Origin: Oscillospiraceae bacterium
GTDB taxonomy: Bacteria; Bacillota; Clostridia; UBA1381; UBA9506
Direction: 5' to 3'
Length of the DNA: 64,000 nucleotides
Assembly: GCA_015069045.1 (NCBI GenBank)
Contig: SVJJ01000004.1
Coordinates: forward strand, 1 to 64,000
Shown: positions 1 to 10,015 of the stretch, piece after piece
Layout of the letters: each line of letters begins with the position of its first letter
How positions within the stretch are numbered: the first letter of the stretch is position 1
Notes under the pieces: model-generated
Told to the model about the DNA's origin: nothing
What the model saw: the letters and a program-made list of their open reading frames with translations, nothing else
Database searches by the model: none
Made by a program: the position numbers and the translations under genes

Positions 1-1152
1 AAAAAATGTATTGCCATGTTACTTGCAGGCGGTCAGGGAAGCCGGCTGGGAGCTCTGACACGGCATGTGGCCAAGCCTGCGGTACATTTTGGAGGTAAAT
101 ACAGAATTATTGATTTTACCTTATCAAATTGTGTTAATTCTGGTATTGATACAGTGGGCGTGTTAACCCAATATAAGCCCCTGGAGTTAAACGATTATAT
201 CGGTAACGGCCAACCATGGGGGCTGGATCGAAACCGAGGTGGCGTTCATATTTTACAGCCCTATACTAAAATTAATTCCAAGTCATGGTATGAGGGGACA
301 GCCAATGCTATTTTTCAAAACTTAGCCTTTATTGAACGATATAGACCGGATTATGTTCTTATTTTGTCCGGAGACCATATTTATCGTATGGATTACAGTG
401 TCTTGGTGGCCTATCATGAGGAGCAGGATGCAGACTGCACCATTGCGGTTATTGATGTACCTCCCTCCGAGGCCAGCCGGTTTGGCATTATGAACACAGA
501 CGAACATGGTCAAATTGTAGAATTTGAAGAAAAACCCAAAAAGCCAAAGAGCACAAAGGCATCCATGGGTGTGTATGTTTTTAGTCGGGACATGTTGAAA
601 AAATACTTAACAAAGGATAACGAACTTGAAAAATCGGCTCATGATTTTGGAAAAAATATTATTCCGGCTATGCTTCAGGATAAAAAACGACTTTTTGCTT
701 GGGAATTTCATGGATATTGGAAGGATGTAGGTACCACAGACAGCTTATGGGAAGCCAATATGGATTTGCTGAATCCGGACTGTGACTTATATGTAGGTGG
801 AGATGATTTGCGTATTTATGCAAGAAATGAGAATAATCCGCCCACTTTTGTTGCTGAGGATGCTGTTTTAAAGGACTCGATTATAACCAAGGGGTGTTGC
901 ATCAGTGGTGATATTACCTCATCCGTCATATCCGGCGGTTGTGTGGTAGAGTCGGGGGCACAGGTTACACACGCCGTTCTTTTACCGGGTGTTCGGGTGG
1001 CATCAGGTGCTCTGGTGCAATATGCCATTGTAGGACAAAATACTCATATTGAAGCAGGTGCTTCGGTAGGAGAGGTACCCAATAATTTAGAACACCCACA
1101 CATTACTGTTATAGGGGAAAGAAAGAAAATAGCGGGAAAAACCGCATCATAG
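1..1152 (+). CDS. glgC: Glucose-1-phosphate adenylyltransferase, catalytic subunit (5' end outside window)
   Basis: Makes ADP-glucose from ATP and glucose-1-phosphate, the first committed step of bacterial glycogen synthesis. The frame is open from base 1 (KKCIAM before the first ATG at 16), so the true start lies upstream and the gene is 5'-partial. Counting from that ATG, the nucleotide-binding GGQGSRLG sits at residues 5-12, the conserved lysine and FGGKYR region at 20-30, GTANAIFQN near 94-102 and [10 protein letters not shown] at 118-127. The last ~90 residues look like the left-handed beta-helix typical of GlgC. It is followed after 13 bases by glgD, the usual clostridial catalytic/regulatory pair. 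Family identification is secure. Confidence 0.96.
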   Translation, partial: KKCIAMLLAGGQGSRLGALTRHVAKPAVHFGGKYRIIDFTLSNCVNSGIDTVGVLTQYKPLELNDYIGNGQPWGLDRNRGGVHILQPYTKINSKSWYEGTANAIFQNLAFIERYRPDYVLILSGDHIYRMDYSVLVAYHEEQDADCTIAVIDVPPSEASRFGIMNTDEHGQIVEFEEKPKKPKSTKASMGVYVFSRDMLKKYLTKDNELEKSAHDFGKNIIPAMLQDKKRLFAWEFHGYWKDVGTTDSLWEANMDLLNPDCDLYVGGDDLRIYARNENNPPTFVAEDAVLKDSIITKGCCISGDITSSVISGGCVVESGAQVTHAVLLPGVRVASGALVQYAIVGQNTHIEAGASVGEVPNNLEHPHITVIGERKKIAGKTAS

Positions 1153-1165
1153 GGAGGCGAAGTAC

Positions 1166-2278
1166 ATGAATATGATGGGCATTGTTTTCTCGAATATATA
1201 CGATGAACAGCTGGGGGAAATCACCAGCCGTCGTACATTGGCCTCCTTACCCTTTGGTGGTCGCTATCGGTTGGTAGATTTTGTTTTGTCCAATATGGTT
1301 AACGCAAACATTACCAATGTAGGTGTTATTACCAAACAAAATTATCAATCTCTCATGGATCATTTGGGGAGCGGAAAGGAATGGGATTTAGACAGAAAAG
1401 TAGACGGACTGTTTATTTTACCGCCCTTTGGCTCAGGACAAAAAAGCATATATCGGGGTAGACTTGAAGCGCTGTGGGGCACCAGACGGTTTCTGGAGAG
1501 GTCTAATGAGGAATATGTCCTATTGGCAGATACACATATTATTTGCAACATGGATTACCAAGATATGTTAAAAGAACATGTGCAATCTGGTGCGGATATT
1601 AGTATTATTACCAAGCGGGAAAACATAACTGGCCGTGATGATGCCCGTGATTTAATAGTACGCTCCGGTTTGGATGGCAGGGTTAAGGAAGTGTTGATGC
1701 ATTACGGCGTGCCCGGAGTGGAAGACTGTGGCATTGGCATGTATATTCTGAAACGAACTTTCCTGCTGACACTCCTGCAGGAAGCACATTCTTATCATTT
1801 AGTGGATTTTGAACGGGAAATTTTGCAGGCAAAATGTAATCTTATTAACATTCACTCCATTCACTTTCATGGCCAAACCCTGTGCGTTGATAGTATAGGA
1901 CGCTATTTTAATGCCAATATGGCCTTGCTTAATGCGCAAGTTCGTGAGGAAATCTTTTTTTCTCATGGTCCTATCTATACCAAAATTTTAGACGAAGTGC
2001 CTACTCGATATGCAACCGGTTGCAAGGTCACAAACAGTTTACTTGCCGATGGGTGTACCATTAGAGGATGTGTGGAGAATTCTATTTTGTTTCGTGGCGT
2101 GAAGGTGGGCTCCGGTGCTAAGATTAAAAATTGTATTTTAATGCAGGATACAAAGATTGAGGATAATGTAGAATTACATTATACGATTTGTGATAAGGAT
2201 GTAACGATTACAAAAGGTCGATTGTTAGTTGGTGCTCCTGGCCATCAAATTGTAATTGCTAAAAATAAAGTTGTGTAA
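1166..2278 (+). CDS. glgD: GlgD subunit of ADP-glucose pyrophosphorylase
   Basis: Second subunit of the heteromeric ADP-glucose pyrophosphorylase of Bacillota; in studied relatives it has little catalysis of its own and modulates GlgC. The protein (370 aa) keeps the nucleotidyltransferase fold (LPFGGRYRLVDFVLSN near residues 28-43; a C-terminal hexapeptide-rich region from ~280). It lacks the glycine-rich GGxGxRL loop seen in GlgC: the equivalent stretch reads GEITSRRTLA. The [10 protein letters not shown] site is replaced by LADTHIICNMDY. These losses are the family hallmarks. The ATG is preceded by GGGAGG at good spacing, 13 bases after the glgC stop. Confidence 0.95.
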   Translation: MNMMGIVFSNIYDEQLGEITSRRTLASLPFGGRYRLVDFVLSNMVNANITNVGVITKQNYQSLMDHLGSGKEWDLDRKVDGLFILPPFGSGQKSIYRGRLEALWGTRRFLERSNEEYVLLADTHIICNMDYQDMLKEHVQSGADISIITKRENITGRDDARDLIVRSGLDGRVKEVLMHYGVPGVEDCGIGMYILKRTFLLTLLQEAHSYHLVDFEREILQAKCNLINIHSIHFHGQTLCVDSIGRYFNANMALLNAQVREEIFFSHGPIYTKILDEVPTRYATGCKVTNSLLADGCTIRGCVENSILFRGVKVGSGAKIKNCILMQDTKIEDNVELHYTICDKDVTITKGRLLVGAPGHQIVIAKNKVV

Positions 2279-2300
2279 CAACAAAAGGAGGAAATAGTCA

Positions 2301-3722
2301 TTGAAAATTTTACTTGCGGCGGCTGAGGGCGCACCCTATGTTAAAATAGGCGGCTTAGGAGATGTGCTGTATGGATTGCCGAAAGAACTGGCATCCCGAG
2401 ATGTAGAGGTGGCTGTTGTGCTCCCCCTTTACAAGAGGGTACAAGAACAGTGGGGCGATGCCCTTACCTATGTATGTCATTTTAATGTGCCCCTGGCATG
2501 GCGGCGAGTTTACTGCGGTGTTTTTCAGCACGCCCAAGGCAATGTGACCTATTATTTTATCGACAATGAATATTATTTTGCTCGGGACCATGTTTACGGC
2601 AATTATGATGATGGTGAAAGATTTAGTTTTTTTAGTAAAGCCGTTTTGGAAATGTTATCCTATATTGATTATATGCCGGACATCATTCATGCTCATGATT
2701 GGCAGTGTGCCTTAATCCCCTTGTTTTTTAAAGCATTTTATCAGCAAATTTCCGCTTACGCCAACCTGAAAACTATGTTTACCATACATAACATAGAATA
2801 TCAGGGCAAGGCACCCCACTCTTTTTTGGAGGAAGTGTTAGGCATTAGTCAAAACTATCTGTCGGATATTTCCTTTGGCGGAGAGCTGAATTTTATGTTT
2901 TCGGCCATTTGTTTGGCTGACAAGGTAACAACTGTTTCTGAAACCTATGCCCAGGAACTGAAAACAGCCTATTATGGTGGTGCTCTCAGTTCTGTTTTAG
3001 AGGGCATTTCCTACAAATTTTGCGGTATCACCAACGGCATTGATACACAACTCTTTAATCCCCATACGGATTCCAACTTATTTCACCGTTATGATGTAAA
3101 AATAATGGCGGGCAAAAAAATTGGCAAGCGTAGGCTGCGGGACCAATTAGGTCTAATTCAGGATGAGGAGGTTCCTGTTGTGGCAATGATTAGTCGACTG
3201 GTACCTCACAAGGGGCTGGATTTAGTGGCTCATGTGCGTCATGAACTCATGGAGCGGCGTATTCAACTGGTTGTGCTGGGTACAGGGGATAGTGTTTATG
3301 AAGATATGTTTTCAGAACTAGCCTACCAATATCCCGGCCGAGTTAGCGCCAATATTCGGTATGATAATGAGTTGGCATCCAAGATTTACGCTGCTGCCGA
3401 CCTATTTTTAATGCCCTCTAAAAGCGAACCCTGTGGTTTGAGTCAAATGATTGCCATGGCCTATGGTGCTTTGCCTATTGTGCGGGAAACCGGTGGTTTA
3501 AAGGATACAGTATGGCCCATTGACCCTAACACGGGAACAGGTCGTGGTTTTACCTTTAAAAGCTATAATGCCCATGACATGTTAGATGCCGTAGATAGAG
3601 CTTTGTATTTCTTTTATGAGAAAAAGCCTGCATACAAGAAGGTGGTTCGACTTAACATGGAAACGGATTTCAGTTGGAAACAGTCAGCAGGTCAATATTT
3701 GGCCATTTATCATTCTATGTAG
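2301..3722 (+). CDS. glgA: Glycogen synthase (ADP-glucose-dependent, GT5)
   Basis: Transfers glucose from ADP-glucose to the non-reducing end of an alpha-1,4-glucan. The 473-residue protein has the full family length, with the KIGGLGDV ADP-glucose-binding motif at residues 15-22, HAHDWQCALIP near 130, TIHNIEYQG near 160, TNGID near 245 and the GT-B retaining-transferase motif SKSEPCGLSQ near 374-383. Translation starts at TTG 2301, nine bases after AAGGAGG, so this is a non-ATG start. It lies 22 bases behind glgD and is probably co-transcribed with it. Confidence 0.96.
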   Translation: MKILLAAAEGAPYVKIGGLGDVLYGLPKELASRDVEVAVVLPLYKRVQEQWGDALTYVCHFNVPLAWRRVYCGVFQHAQGNVTYYFIDNEYYFARDHVYGNYDDGERFSFFSKAVLEMLSYIDYMPDIIHAHDWQCALIPLFFKAFYQQISAYANLKTMFTIHNIEYQGKAPHSFLEEVLGISQNYLSDISFGGELNFMFSAICLADKVTTVSETYAQELKTAYYGGALSSVLEGISYKFCGITNGIDTQLFNPHTDSNLFHRYDVKIMAGKKIGKRRLRDQLGLIQDEEVPVVAMISRLVPHKGLDLVAHVRHELMERRIQLVVLGTGDSVYEDMFSELAYQYPGRVSANIRYDNELASKIYAAADLFLMPSKSEPCGLSQMIAMAYGALPIVRETGGLKDTVWPIDPNTGTGRGFTFKSYNAHDMLDAVDRALYFFYEKKPAYKKVVRLNMETDFSWKQSAGQYLAIYHSM

Positions 3723-3754
3723 CATAGTTGTTTTGTGAGTGTCAACTGCGTTTG

Positions 3755-3784
3755 TTTACCCGTGGATTAACGCGGCAATATAAT
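3755..3784 (+). promoter_or_regulatory. Possible sigma-A promoter ahead of glgP
   Basis: TTTACC (3755-3760), an 18-base spacer and TATAAT (3779-3784) lie in the 92-base glgA-glgP gap, about 30 bases upstream of the glgP start. This would allow the degradation genes to be transcribed separately from the synthesis genes. Support is the motif match only. Confidence 0.4.
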
Positions 3785-3814
3785 TTTTGCGGGTAGAAAG
3801 GTCATGGAGACAAT

Positions 3815-6247
3815 ATGACAGAATGGGATACAAATCTATTAAAAACAAATATTTCAAAATGTATTTTGCGGCGGTTTGGTTGTGAACCATCGGGTGCTAC
3901 ACAAATTCAATTTTATAGGGCGGTTTGCGAGGTCATAGGCGATATACTTTCAGAAAAACGAAGTTCCTTTGCATCGGCATGTAAACAACAGGATGCCAAA
4001 CAGGTATACTATATGTCCATGGAATTTTTAACTGGCCCTTCCTTGCAGAATCATGCCTACCATTTGGGCATTATAGAGTCACTTAAAACAGTTTTGTCTG
4101 AATTTAATATTTCCTTTGAAGCCCTTTGTGCCATGGAGCCGGATGCAGGCTTGGGGAATGGGGGATTAGGCAGGTTAGCTTCTTGTTATTTAGATGCCCT
4201 AACAACGGGCAATTATCCTTGCACCGGCTTTTCTATTCGATATGAGTTTGGTATTTTCAAACAGAAAATTGTGGATGGATGGCAAATGGAATTTCCGGAT
4301 AACTGGCTGGAACGGGGGGGTGTGTGGTTGATTCCCCGACATGAGGACGAGGTTCATGTCCATTTTGGTGGTCATGTTGCAGAGCATTGGGAAGAAGGCA
4401 GAATTAAAATTTCTTATCATGATGCAACTACGGTGGTAGCCGTACCCTATGATATGTTTATTTCCGGCTATCGTAGTGAGGCGGTTAATCGTTTGGTGCT
4501 GTGGAGTGCCAAGTCAGAGGATAGCCTGGATATGGAATTGTTTTCTCGGGGGGAATATGTCAAGGCGATGGAGGCAAATTCTATGGCTGAGGCCATTTCT
4601 AAAGTGTTGTATCCGGCTGATGACCATTATCGGGGGAAGGAGTTGCGATTAAAGCAACAGTATTTATTGGTAAGCGCTTCCGTTCAAAGCATTTTAAAGG
4701 ATTTTTTAAAGGAACACCGTGACATTCATCAGTTGCCGGAGAAGGTGGCAATTCATATTAATGACACGCATCCTTCCTTATGTGTGCCGGAACTTATGCG
4801 GATTTTGCTTGACGAGATGGGGCTTGCTTGGGAGGAGGCCTGGGACCTGACGAGCCGTACCCTAAGCTATACCAATCATACCATCATGAGTGAGGCGTTA
4901 GAGGTTTGGCCAATCTCCCTGTTTTCCGCTTTATTACCCAGAATATACCAAATTGTTTGCGAAATTGACCGTCGCTTTCTTTTAATTCTGCATGAAAAAT
5001 ATGGAGGCGACACGGGTAAAATTAACTATATGAAAATTATAGAGCAAGACAGAGTGAAAATGGCAAATCTCTGTTTGGCTTGTTGTCATAAGGTAAATGG
5101 TGTTTCGGCTTTGCATACAAAAATTTTAAAAGAAGATGTATTTCGGGACTTTCACAATATTATGCCAAACAAGTTCCTTAATGTGACCAATGGAATTGCT
5201 TACAGACGATGGTTATGCCAGGCAAACCCGGAGTTAACCGCCTTCTTGCGGGAATTAATCGGGGATGATTTTTTACGAGATGCACAGGCTTTATCTCAGT
5301 TAAAAGCCTTCGAGCAGGATGACCAGGTTCTTTCTGCCTTGGAAAAGATTAAGCTTAAAAATAAACTGCGGCTTGTTTCTTATATAGAGGAGCACAACGG
5401 CATTCATGTGGACCCGGCCTCTTTGTTTGATGTGCAGATTAAGAGATTGCATGAATATAAAAGACAGCTTTTAAATGCATTGCACGTTTTATCCTTATAT
5501 CATAGTTTGTTGGAACATCCGGAACAAACTTTTCAGCCACGCACTTTTATTTTTGGGGCAAAGGCTTCCCCCGGGTATGTCATGGCTAAGGAAATTATCC
5601 GGTTTATTAACTGTCTTGCGAAAGAGGTGAACACAAATCCCCTTACTCGCGACAGGTTAAAGGTTATTTTTCTTGAGGACTATCGAGTTTCCTTAGCAGA
5701 GCTTATTATCCCGGCGACTGAAATATCGGAGCAGATATCTGTGGCGGGGAAGGAAGCTTCCGGAACAGGAAACATGAAACTGATGATTAATGGTGCTGTT
5801 ACCTTGGGAACTTTAGATGGGGCCAATGTGGAAATAAAAGAAGCAGTAGGGCCAGATAATATGTTTCTTTTTGGTATGACGGTGGAACAGGCCCGGGAGA
5901 GACAAAGACTTGGGTACAGTCCACGAAAGATTTTAGAGCAAGACCCTTTAGTCCGGCAGGCTATTCAATATATGCAACAGGGTGTAGGGGGCATAGATTT
6001 TTCTAATTTGGTTCATGCTCTAACCGATGAAGGACGGGATACCTTTATGACCCTGGCAGACTTTTCTGATTACTGCCGTGCTCAAAGTATGGTGCAGGCG
6101 GTGTATGGTGACCGACGTCGATTTAACCGCATGTCACTGTATAATATTGCAGGTGCAGGTATTTTTTCAGCTGACCGCAGTGTTGCGGAATATAGTGAAA
6201 ATATTTGGCATATTCATCCGGTTATGAAGGGCAGGGAGCAAGGATGA
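3815..6247 (+). CDS. glgP: Glycogen/starch phosphorylase (GT35)
   Basis: Phosphorolyses alpha-1,4-glucan to glucose-1-phosphate using pyridoxal phosphate. At 810 residues it is full length for the family. Recognisable blocks are VYYMSMEFLTGPSLQNH near 68, DAGLGNGGLGRLASCYLD near 109, the IHINDTHPSL block near 312, VQIKRLHEYKRQ near 541 and the PLP-lysine block EASGTGNMKLMINGA near 648-662. It sits 92 bases after glgA with a possible promoter of its own. Its stop codon overlaps the start of the following GH13 gene (ATGA), suggesting translational coupling of two glycogen-degrading enzymes. Confidence 0.96.
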   Translation: MTEWDTNLLKTNISKCILRRFGCEPSGATQIQFYRAVCEVIGDILSEKRSSFASACKQQDAKQVYYMSMEFLTGPSLQNHAYHLGIIESLKTVLSEFNISFEALCAMEPDAGLGNGGLGRLASCYLDALTTGNYPCTGFSIRYEFGIFKQKIVDGWQMEFPDNWLERGGVWLIPRHEDEVHVHFGGHVAEHWEEGRIKISYHDATTVVAVPYDMFISGYRSEAVNRLVLWSAKSEDSLDMELFSRGEYVKAMEANSMAEAISKVLYPADDHYRGKELRLKQQYLLVSASVQSILKDFLKEHRDIHQLPEKVAIHINDTHPSLCVPELMRILLDEMGLAWEEAWDLTSRTLSYTNHTIMSEALEVWPISLFSALLPRIYQIVCEIDRRFLLILHEKYGGDTGKINYMKIIEQDRVKMANLCLACCHKVNGVSALHTKILKEDVFRDFHNIMPNKFLNVTNGIAYRRWLCQANPELTAFLRELIGDDFLRDAQALSQLKAFEQDDQVLSALEKIKLKNKLRLVSYIEEHNGIHVDPASLFDVQIKRLHEYKRQLLNALHVLSLYHSLLEHPEQTFQPRTFIFGAKASPGYVMAKEIIRFINCLAKEVNTNPLTRDRLKVIFLEDYRVSLAELIIPATEISEQISVAGKEASGTGNMKLMINGAVTLGTLDGANVEIKEAVGPDNMFLFGMTVEQARERQRLGYSPRKILEQDPLVRQAIQYMQQGVGGIDFSNLVHALTDEGRDTFMTLADFSDYCRAQSMVQAVYGDRRRFNRMSLYNIAGAGIFSADRSVAEYSENIWHIHPVMKGREQG

Positions 6248-8085
6248 GCATTATATTTGATAGTCGAAGCAGGCAGTGCAAGGAACCCTTTGGGTGCGTG
6301 CGAGCAGGGGAATGGATGTCAATATCTATCTATATAAAGGACGTGGCAGAAAGTCACGTCCTTTTCCTGCTTGCAAAGGATGGGCAGGCCTATGAAACCT
6401 ATAGCATGACAAAAGGGGAAAGGGTTGAGGAATATCAGGTTTACCATGTAGCCGTTCAAATGAAAGAGGCCGGGCTGTATTTTTATAGTTTTTGTATCGG
6501 ATTTCCTGATGGTGAATGGCATATTTTGCGGGATGCCTGGAACCGTCCCTGTTATACCGGGGGACAGCCATGGCAGGTGACCTGTTACCATACCGAATGG
6601 GAAGCGCCTACCGCCTTTTATGGCAAGACTATGTATCAAATTTTGCCTGACCGTTTTTATGGATTGGGTCAATGCGATGTAAAAAATAAGCTTACACCTT
6701 TCTATGTTCATCAAGATCTAACAGAGTTACCCGTTTACCAACCTAATCAGGAGGGAAAAATTTTAAACAATGACTTTTATGGCGGAAATTTAGCTGGCAT
6801 TAAGGCAAAATTATCGTATTTACACAATTTAGGTGTAAGAATTTTATATCTTAATCCTATTTTTTTGGCCTATTCCAATCATCGATATGATACGGCGGAT
6901 TATATGGAAATAGACCCCATGCTGGGTACACAGGAGGACTTCATTAGTCTCTGCGAGGAGGCTCATAGTTTAGGCATTAAGATTATATTAGATGGTGTAT
7001 TTTCTCATACCGGTAGCGACAGCCGATACTTTGATAAAAAAAATCGATTTGGGGGCGGTGCCTACCATGACCCTCAATCTGTTTACAGGAGTTGGTATGA
7101 GTTTCAATCCTATCCTCATGCATATACCGCTTGGTGGGGCATAGATACTCTTCCTTGTGTTTGTGAAGAAAATCCGGACTTTATGAAATATATTTTATAT
7201 GATGAAAACAGTGTGGTCAGGCATTGGCTTAACCTTGGTGCTGATGGTTGGCGGTTAGATGTGGCCGATGAATTGCCGGACGGATTTTTACAAGCCCTAT
7301 ATACCGTCGTTAAGGAAACGAAAAAAGAAAGCTTAGTTATTGGAGAGGTGTGGGAGGATGCTTCCAATAAAATCAGCTATGGTAAGCGCCGTCCTTATTT
7401 ACAAGGCGCATGTTTAGACAGTGTGATGAACTATGTGTGGCGGGAGGCAATTATCGGATTTGTCCGGGGCGATATAAAAGGATGCGATTTTCACGAAAGA
7501 ATCATGACCCTATGGGAGCATTATCCCTCATGGTCAATTCATTCTATGATGAACATACTTTCTACCCACGACACACCCCGCATTTTAACCGCCCTATCTC
7601 CTAAAGATTTACCGGCAACAAAAGAGGAAAGATCGATATGCAGGTTGTGGGGTGATGAACGCATGGTTGCCAAAAACAGATTGTCAGCGGCGGTTTTTCT
7701 CCAATTTACATTGCCGGGCTGCCCTACCATTTATTATGGTGACGAAATTGGCATGGAAGGTTATGAAGACCCTTTTAATCGATGTTATATGGGCGATATG
7801 GAAGGGGATAAGGATATTCGGGAATTATATGTAAGCTTGGCTCGTTTAAGAAACGAAAGTCGGACGCTTCAGCAAGGACAGCTATGCCATGGTTTTTTTG
7901 AGGAGAGTGTTTATGGTTTTTATCGCGTGGGTGAGGATGAAACTATTTTGTGCCTTGTGAATGTGGGAGCAACTGCCGCCACCTATTATAGACAGGGCAA
8001 AGTGCTATATACCCACAATGCCCGGTACAACCAAGGAGAATTGTTTTTGCTACCTTATGGTTCCGCTGTTGTGAGAATATTTTAA
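6244..8085 (+). CDS. GH13 alpha-glycosidase (neopullulanase/cyclomaltodextrinase-like)
   Basis: An alpha-amylase-superfamily hydrolase of 613 residues acting on alpha-glucans, probably cytoplasmic since no signal peptide is seen. All four GH13 signature regions are present: I DGVFSH near 249, II GWRLDVADE near 333-341 with the nucleophile Asp, III GEVWED near 366 with the acid/base Glu, and IV THDTPR near 440. The N-terminal ~115 residues look like the beta-sandwich domain of neopullulanase-type enzymes. The start is the ATG overlapping the glgP stop; a longer frame from 6205 would sit inside glgP and is less likely. Role inferred from context: hydrolysing limit dextrins or branch points left by GlgP. 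Exact specificity is not readable. Confidence 0.88.
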   Translation: MSIIFDSRSRQCKEPFGCVRAGEWMSISIYIKDVAESHVLFLLAKDGQAYETYSMTKGERVEEYQVYHVAVQMKEAGLYFYSFCIGFPDGEWHILRDAWNRPCYTGGQPWQVTCYHTEWEAPTAFYGKTMYQILPDRFYGLGQCDVKNKLTPFYVHQDLTELPVYQPNQEGKILNNDFYGGNLAGIKAKLSYLHNLGVRILYLNPIFLAYSNHRYDTADYMEIDPMLGTQEDFISLCEEAHSLGIKIILDGVFSHTGSDSRYFDKKNRFGGGAYHDPQSVYRSWYEFQSYPHAYTAWWGIDTLPCVCEENPDFMKYILYDENSVVRHWLNLGADGWRLDVADELPDGFLQALYTVVKETKKESLVIGEVWEDASNKISYGKRRPYLQGACLDSVMNYVWREAIIGFVRGDIKGCDFHERIMTLWEHYPSWSIHSMMNILSTHDTPRILTALSPKDLPATKEERSICRLWGDERMVAKNRLSAAVFLQFTLPGCPTIYYGDEIGMEGYEDPFNRCYMGDMEGDKDIRELYVSLARLRNESRTLQQGQLCHGFFEESVYGFYRVGEDETILCLVNVGATAATYYRQGKVLYTHNARYNQGELFLLPYGSAVVRIF

Positions 8086-8119
8086 AGAAAAATGGGTGTC
8101 ACAAATCAGCATGATTTTG

Positions 8120-8128
8120 CATACAATA
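8120..8128 (+). promoter_or_regulatory. Mother-cell sporulation -10-like element upstream of yunB
   Basis: CATACAATA lies 29 bases before the yunB start and fits the -10 consensus of sigma-E or sigma-K promoters (CATACAAT; CATAnnnTA). An AC pair about 17 bases upstream could be part of a sigma-K -35. The -35 is weak, so assignment between the two factors is open. Confidence 0.35.
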
Positions 8129-8157
8129 GGGTATAAGGCCAAGGGGAGGAATGGATT

Positions 8158-8862
8158 ATGCGTTTGGGCTCAAAGAGACGGATATACATCCGCAGTAATT
8201 GGGTAAATCAAAAGAGAATATCCATTTTTTTGTTTTTGAGCCTAATTGTTGCTATTGGTATAGCCGGATTGTTATATTTTTTGCGTATTGTTCATCCTCT
8301 TTTATTTGCACAAGCAGAAAATAAGACAAAAATACTGGCAGAACAAGCCGTTCATCAATCCATACGGAGCATTTTTCAAAATAAGGATTATACGAATTTT
8401 ATGACCCTATCTACATTGGAGGACGGAACGATTAGTGCAGCAACTGCTGACATGGCTGAGGTCAACCGCCTAAAGGCTGAGGTGGCGTTGGAAATTCAAC
8501 AACAAATTGATGCTCTTGACGGTACGGTTATTTCGATTCCCTTAGGCAGTGTCATCGGGTTACCTTTTTTGTCTGGTTTAGGGCCAGAGCTTCCTGTTGC
8601 GTTAAAGCCCTATGGTCATGTTTTGGTGGATTTCTCCAGCAAGTTTACCGAGGCCGGCATTAATCAAACCCATTTAGAAATTAGCCTTATGGCCACTTGT
8701 TATATGGATTTTGTATTGCCGGGCAGACGTGTTGCAGCGGAGATTAAAACCGAAATGCCTGTGGTACAGACCATTATTGTTGGGGAAATACCAGATAATT
8801 ATGTTAATATAGATCGTATGGGAGAGGACTACGAGGATGATGTTTTAGATATTATTGGTTGA
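8158..8862 (+). CDS. yunB: Sporulation protein YunB
   Basis: A 234-residue membrane-anchored protein of the YunB family, made in the mother cell during sporulation in Bacillus; molecular activity is unknown. It has a basic N-terminus, one membrane segment near residues 22-44, then a region with AENKTKILAEQAVHQSI, the conserved block IPLGSVIGLPFLSGLGPELPV (start and end residues I126 to V146 approximately) and the terminal VVQTIIVGEIPDNYVN-type motif, all typical of the family. RBS GGGGAGG precedes the ATG. It stands alone before a terminator shared with gpr on the opposite strand, so two sporulation genes converge here. Confidence 0.9.
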   Translation: MRLGSKRRIYIRSNWVNQKRISIFLFLSLIVAIGIAGLLYFLRIVHPLLFAQAENKTKILAEQAVHQSIRSIFQNKDYTNFMTLSTLEDGTISAATADMAEVNRLKAEVALEIQQQIDALDGTVISIPLGSVIGLPFLSGLGPELPVALKPYGHVLVDFSSKFTEAGINQTHLEISLMATCYMDFVLPGRRVAAEIKTEMPVVQTIIVGEIPDNYVNIDRMGEDYEDDVLDIIG

Positions 8863-8890
8863 CATTGTAGCAGACTATATTAAAAGATAA

Positions 8891-8920
8891 AAAGGAGCTG
8901 TGTACAACAGCTCCTTTTTG
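8891..8920. terminator. Bidirectional terminator between yunB and gpr
   Basis: A 12-bp perfect stem (8891-8902 with 8908-8919) around a 5-base loop, A-rich on the left and T-rich on the right, serves the two convergent genes. Confidence 0.9.
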
Positions 8921-8923
8921 CTT

Positions 8924-9886
8924 TTACGAGGTATAAGCTTCAATATCCTGAAAGGTAATATCCTTGTGTAATGAAAAATTAATGCCGTTTGCTACCACTT
9001 TGGCTACACGATCTATGAGAATATCAACCTCCTTGGGGGTAACAATAAATCCGTTTAAGGTTTCCGGCAGAGCCTCCTTTAGTAGCCGATATTGCTCGTC
9101 GCGGTCTAATTGGGTTAATGCTTCATATAGTTTACTGTCTTTCTTAATTTTCTCCGTATCTGTTGCCATTTGTAAAGTGTCCGTTGTAATGGTTGCAGCA
9201 TCAATAACGGTGGGAACACCTATGGCAATAACAGGTACACCTAAACTGCTTTTGTCTAAAGCCTTACGATTATTTCCTACCCCAGCACCCGGACTAATAC
9301 CGGTATCGCATAACTGAATGGTGGTGCTGATTCTATCCATGCTGCGAGCCGCCAAGGCATCCACCACCACAACGGCATCCGGTTTAATGGTATTTGTAAC
9401 ACCACGTATCACCTCTCCGGTTTCCATACCGGTAATACCCAGTACCCCCGGTGAGATAGCACAAACAGAACGAATGCCCTCATCAATTTCTTCTGGAATA
9501 TATTGGAGTAAGTGGCGCGTGACCATTAAGCGGGATACAACCTTAGGTCCTAAGGAATCAGGTGTGATGTTCCAATTTCCTAAGCCAACGACTAATATGT
9601 TACTTTTTTTATTTAAGGAAAGAAGGGCAGAAAGTTCTTGGGCAACGGTGTAACACAGGGCCTCGTAATCTTTCCCTTCGGCAATATTAATGTTGGGAAA
9701 TTCAATGGTGATATAGTTGCCGATGGGTTTTCCCATTTGTGTCTGTGCACGTAGGCTTTCTATTTTGACACGTGAAATATGTGCCCCGCCTTTTTCCTCC
9801 TGCTTTACAGTAACACCGGAAAGTTCTGTGGCAGCTTCCATTAACATTTCGTGTCTTTCAAGGGCTAAATCGGTTCGTATTTGCAT
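8924..9886 (-). CDS. gpr: Germination protease GPR (spore SASP endopeptidase)
   Basis: Aspartic-type spore protease (family A25) that degrades small acid-soluble spore proteins during germination. The 320-residue protein carries the conserved blocks IRTDLALE (residues 3-10), VVGLGNWNITPDSLGPK near 101-117, VTRHLL, SPGVLGITGMETG and DALAARSMDRISTTIQLCDTGISPG. In Bacillus the zymogen is cleaved after the Glu equivalent to residue 10 here, so the propeptide is only about 10 residues, shorter than in Bacillus. RBS AGGAG stands 10 bases upstream. A forespore-type promoter is visible at 9917-9946. Confidence 0.95.
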   Translation of the reverse strand: MQIRTDLALERHEMLMEAATELSGVTVKQEEKGGAHISRVKIESLRAQTQMGKPIGNYITIEFPNINIAEGKDYEALCYTVAQELSALLSLNKKSNILVVGLGNWNITPDSLGPKVVSRLMVTRHLLQYIPEEIDEGIRSVCAISPGVLGITGMETGEVIRGVTNTIKPDAVVVVDALAARSMDRISTTIQLCDTGISPGAGVGNNRKALDKSSLGVPVIAIGVPTVIDAATITTDTLQMATDTEKIKKDSKLYEALTQLDRDEQYRLLKEALPETLNGFIVTPKEVDILIDRVAKVVANGINFSLHKDITFQDIEAYTS

Positions 9887-9916
9887 AGGGATAACGCTCC
9901 TGTTAATTTTTTCTAT

Positions 9917-9946
9917 TAGTATGAGAAAAAAATTTTAAATTATGTG
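9917..9946 (-). promoter_or_regulatory. Candidate sigma-G promoter of gpr
   Basis: On the minus strand, CACATA (9946-9941), a 17-base spacer and CATACTA (9923-9917) match the sigma-G pattern of a GnATR-like -35 and a CATnnTA -10. gpr is a classical sigma-G gene in Bacillus, which supports the reading. Not tested beyond motif match. Confidence 0.45.
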
Positions 9947-10015
9947 GAACTTTATTAAAAAGATGGCGTCTACATAGTATAACAATAAACAATACATATA
10001 GCGGAGGAAATGATT

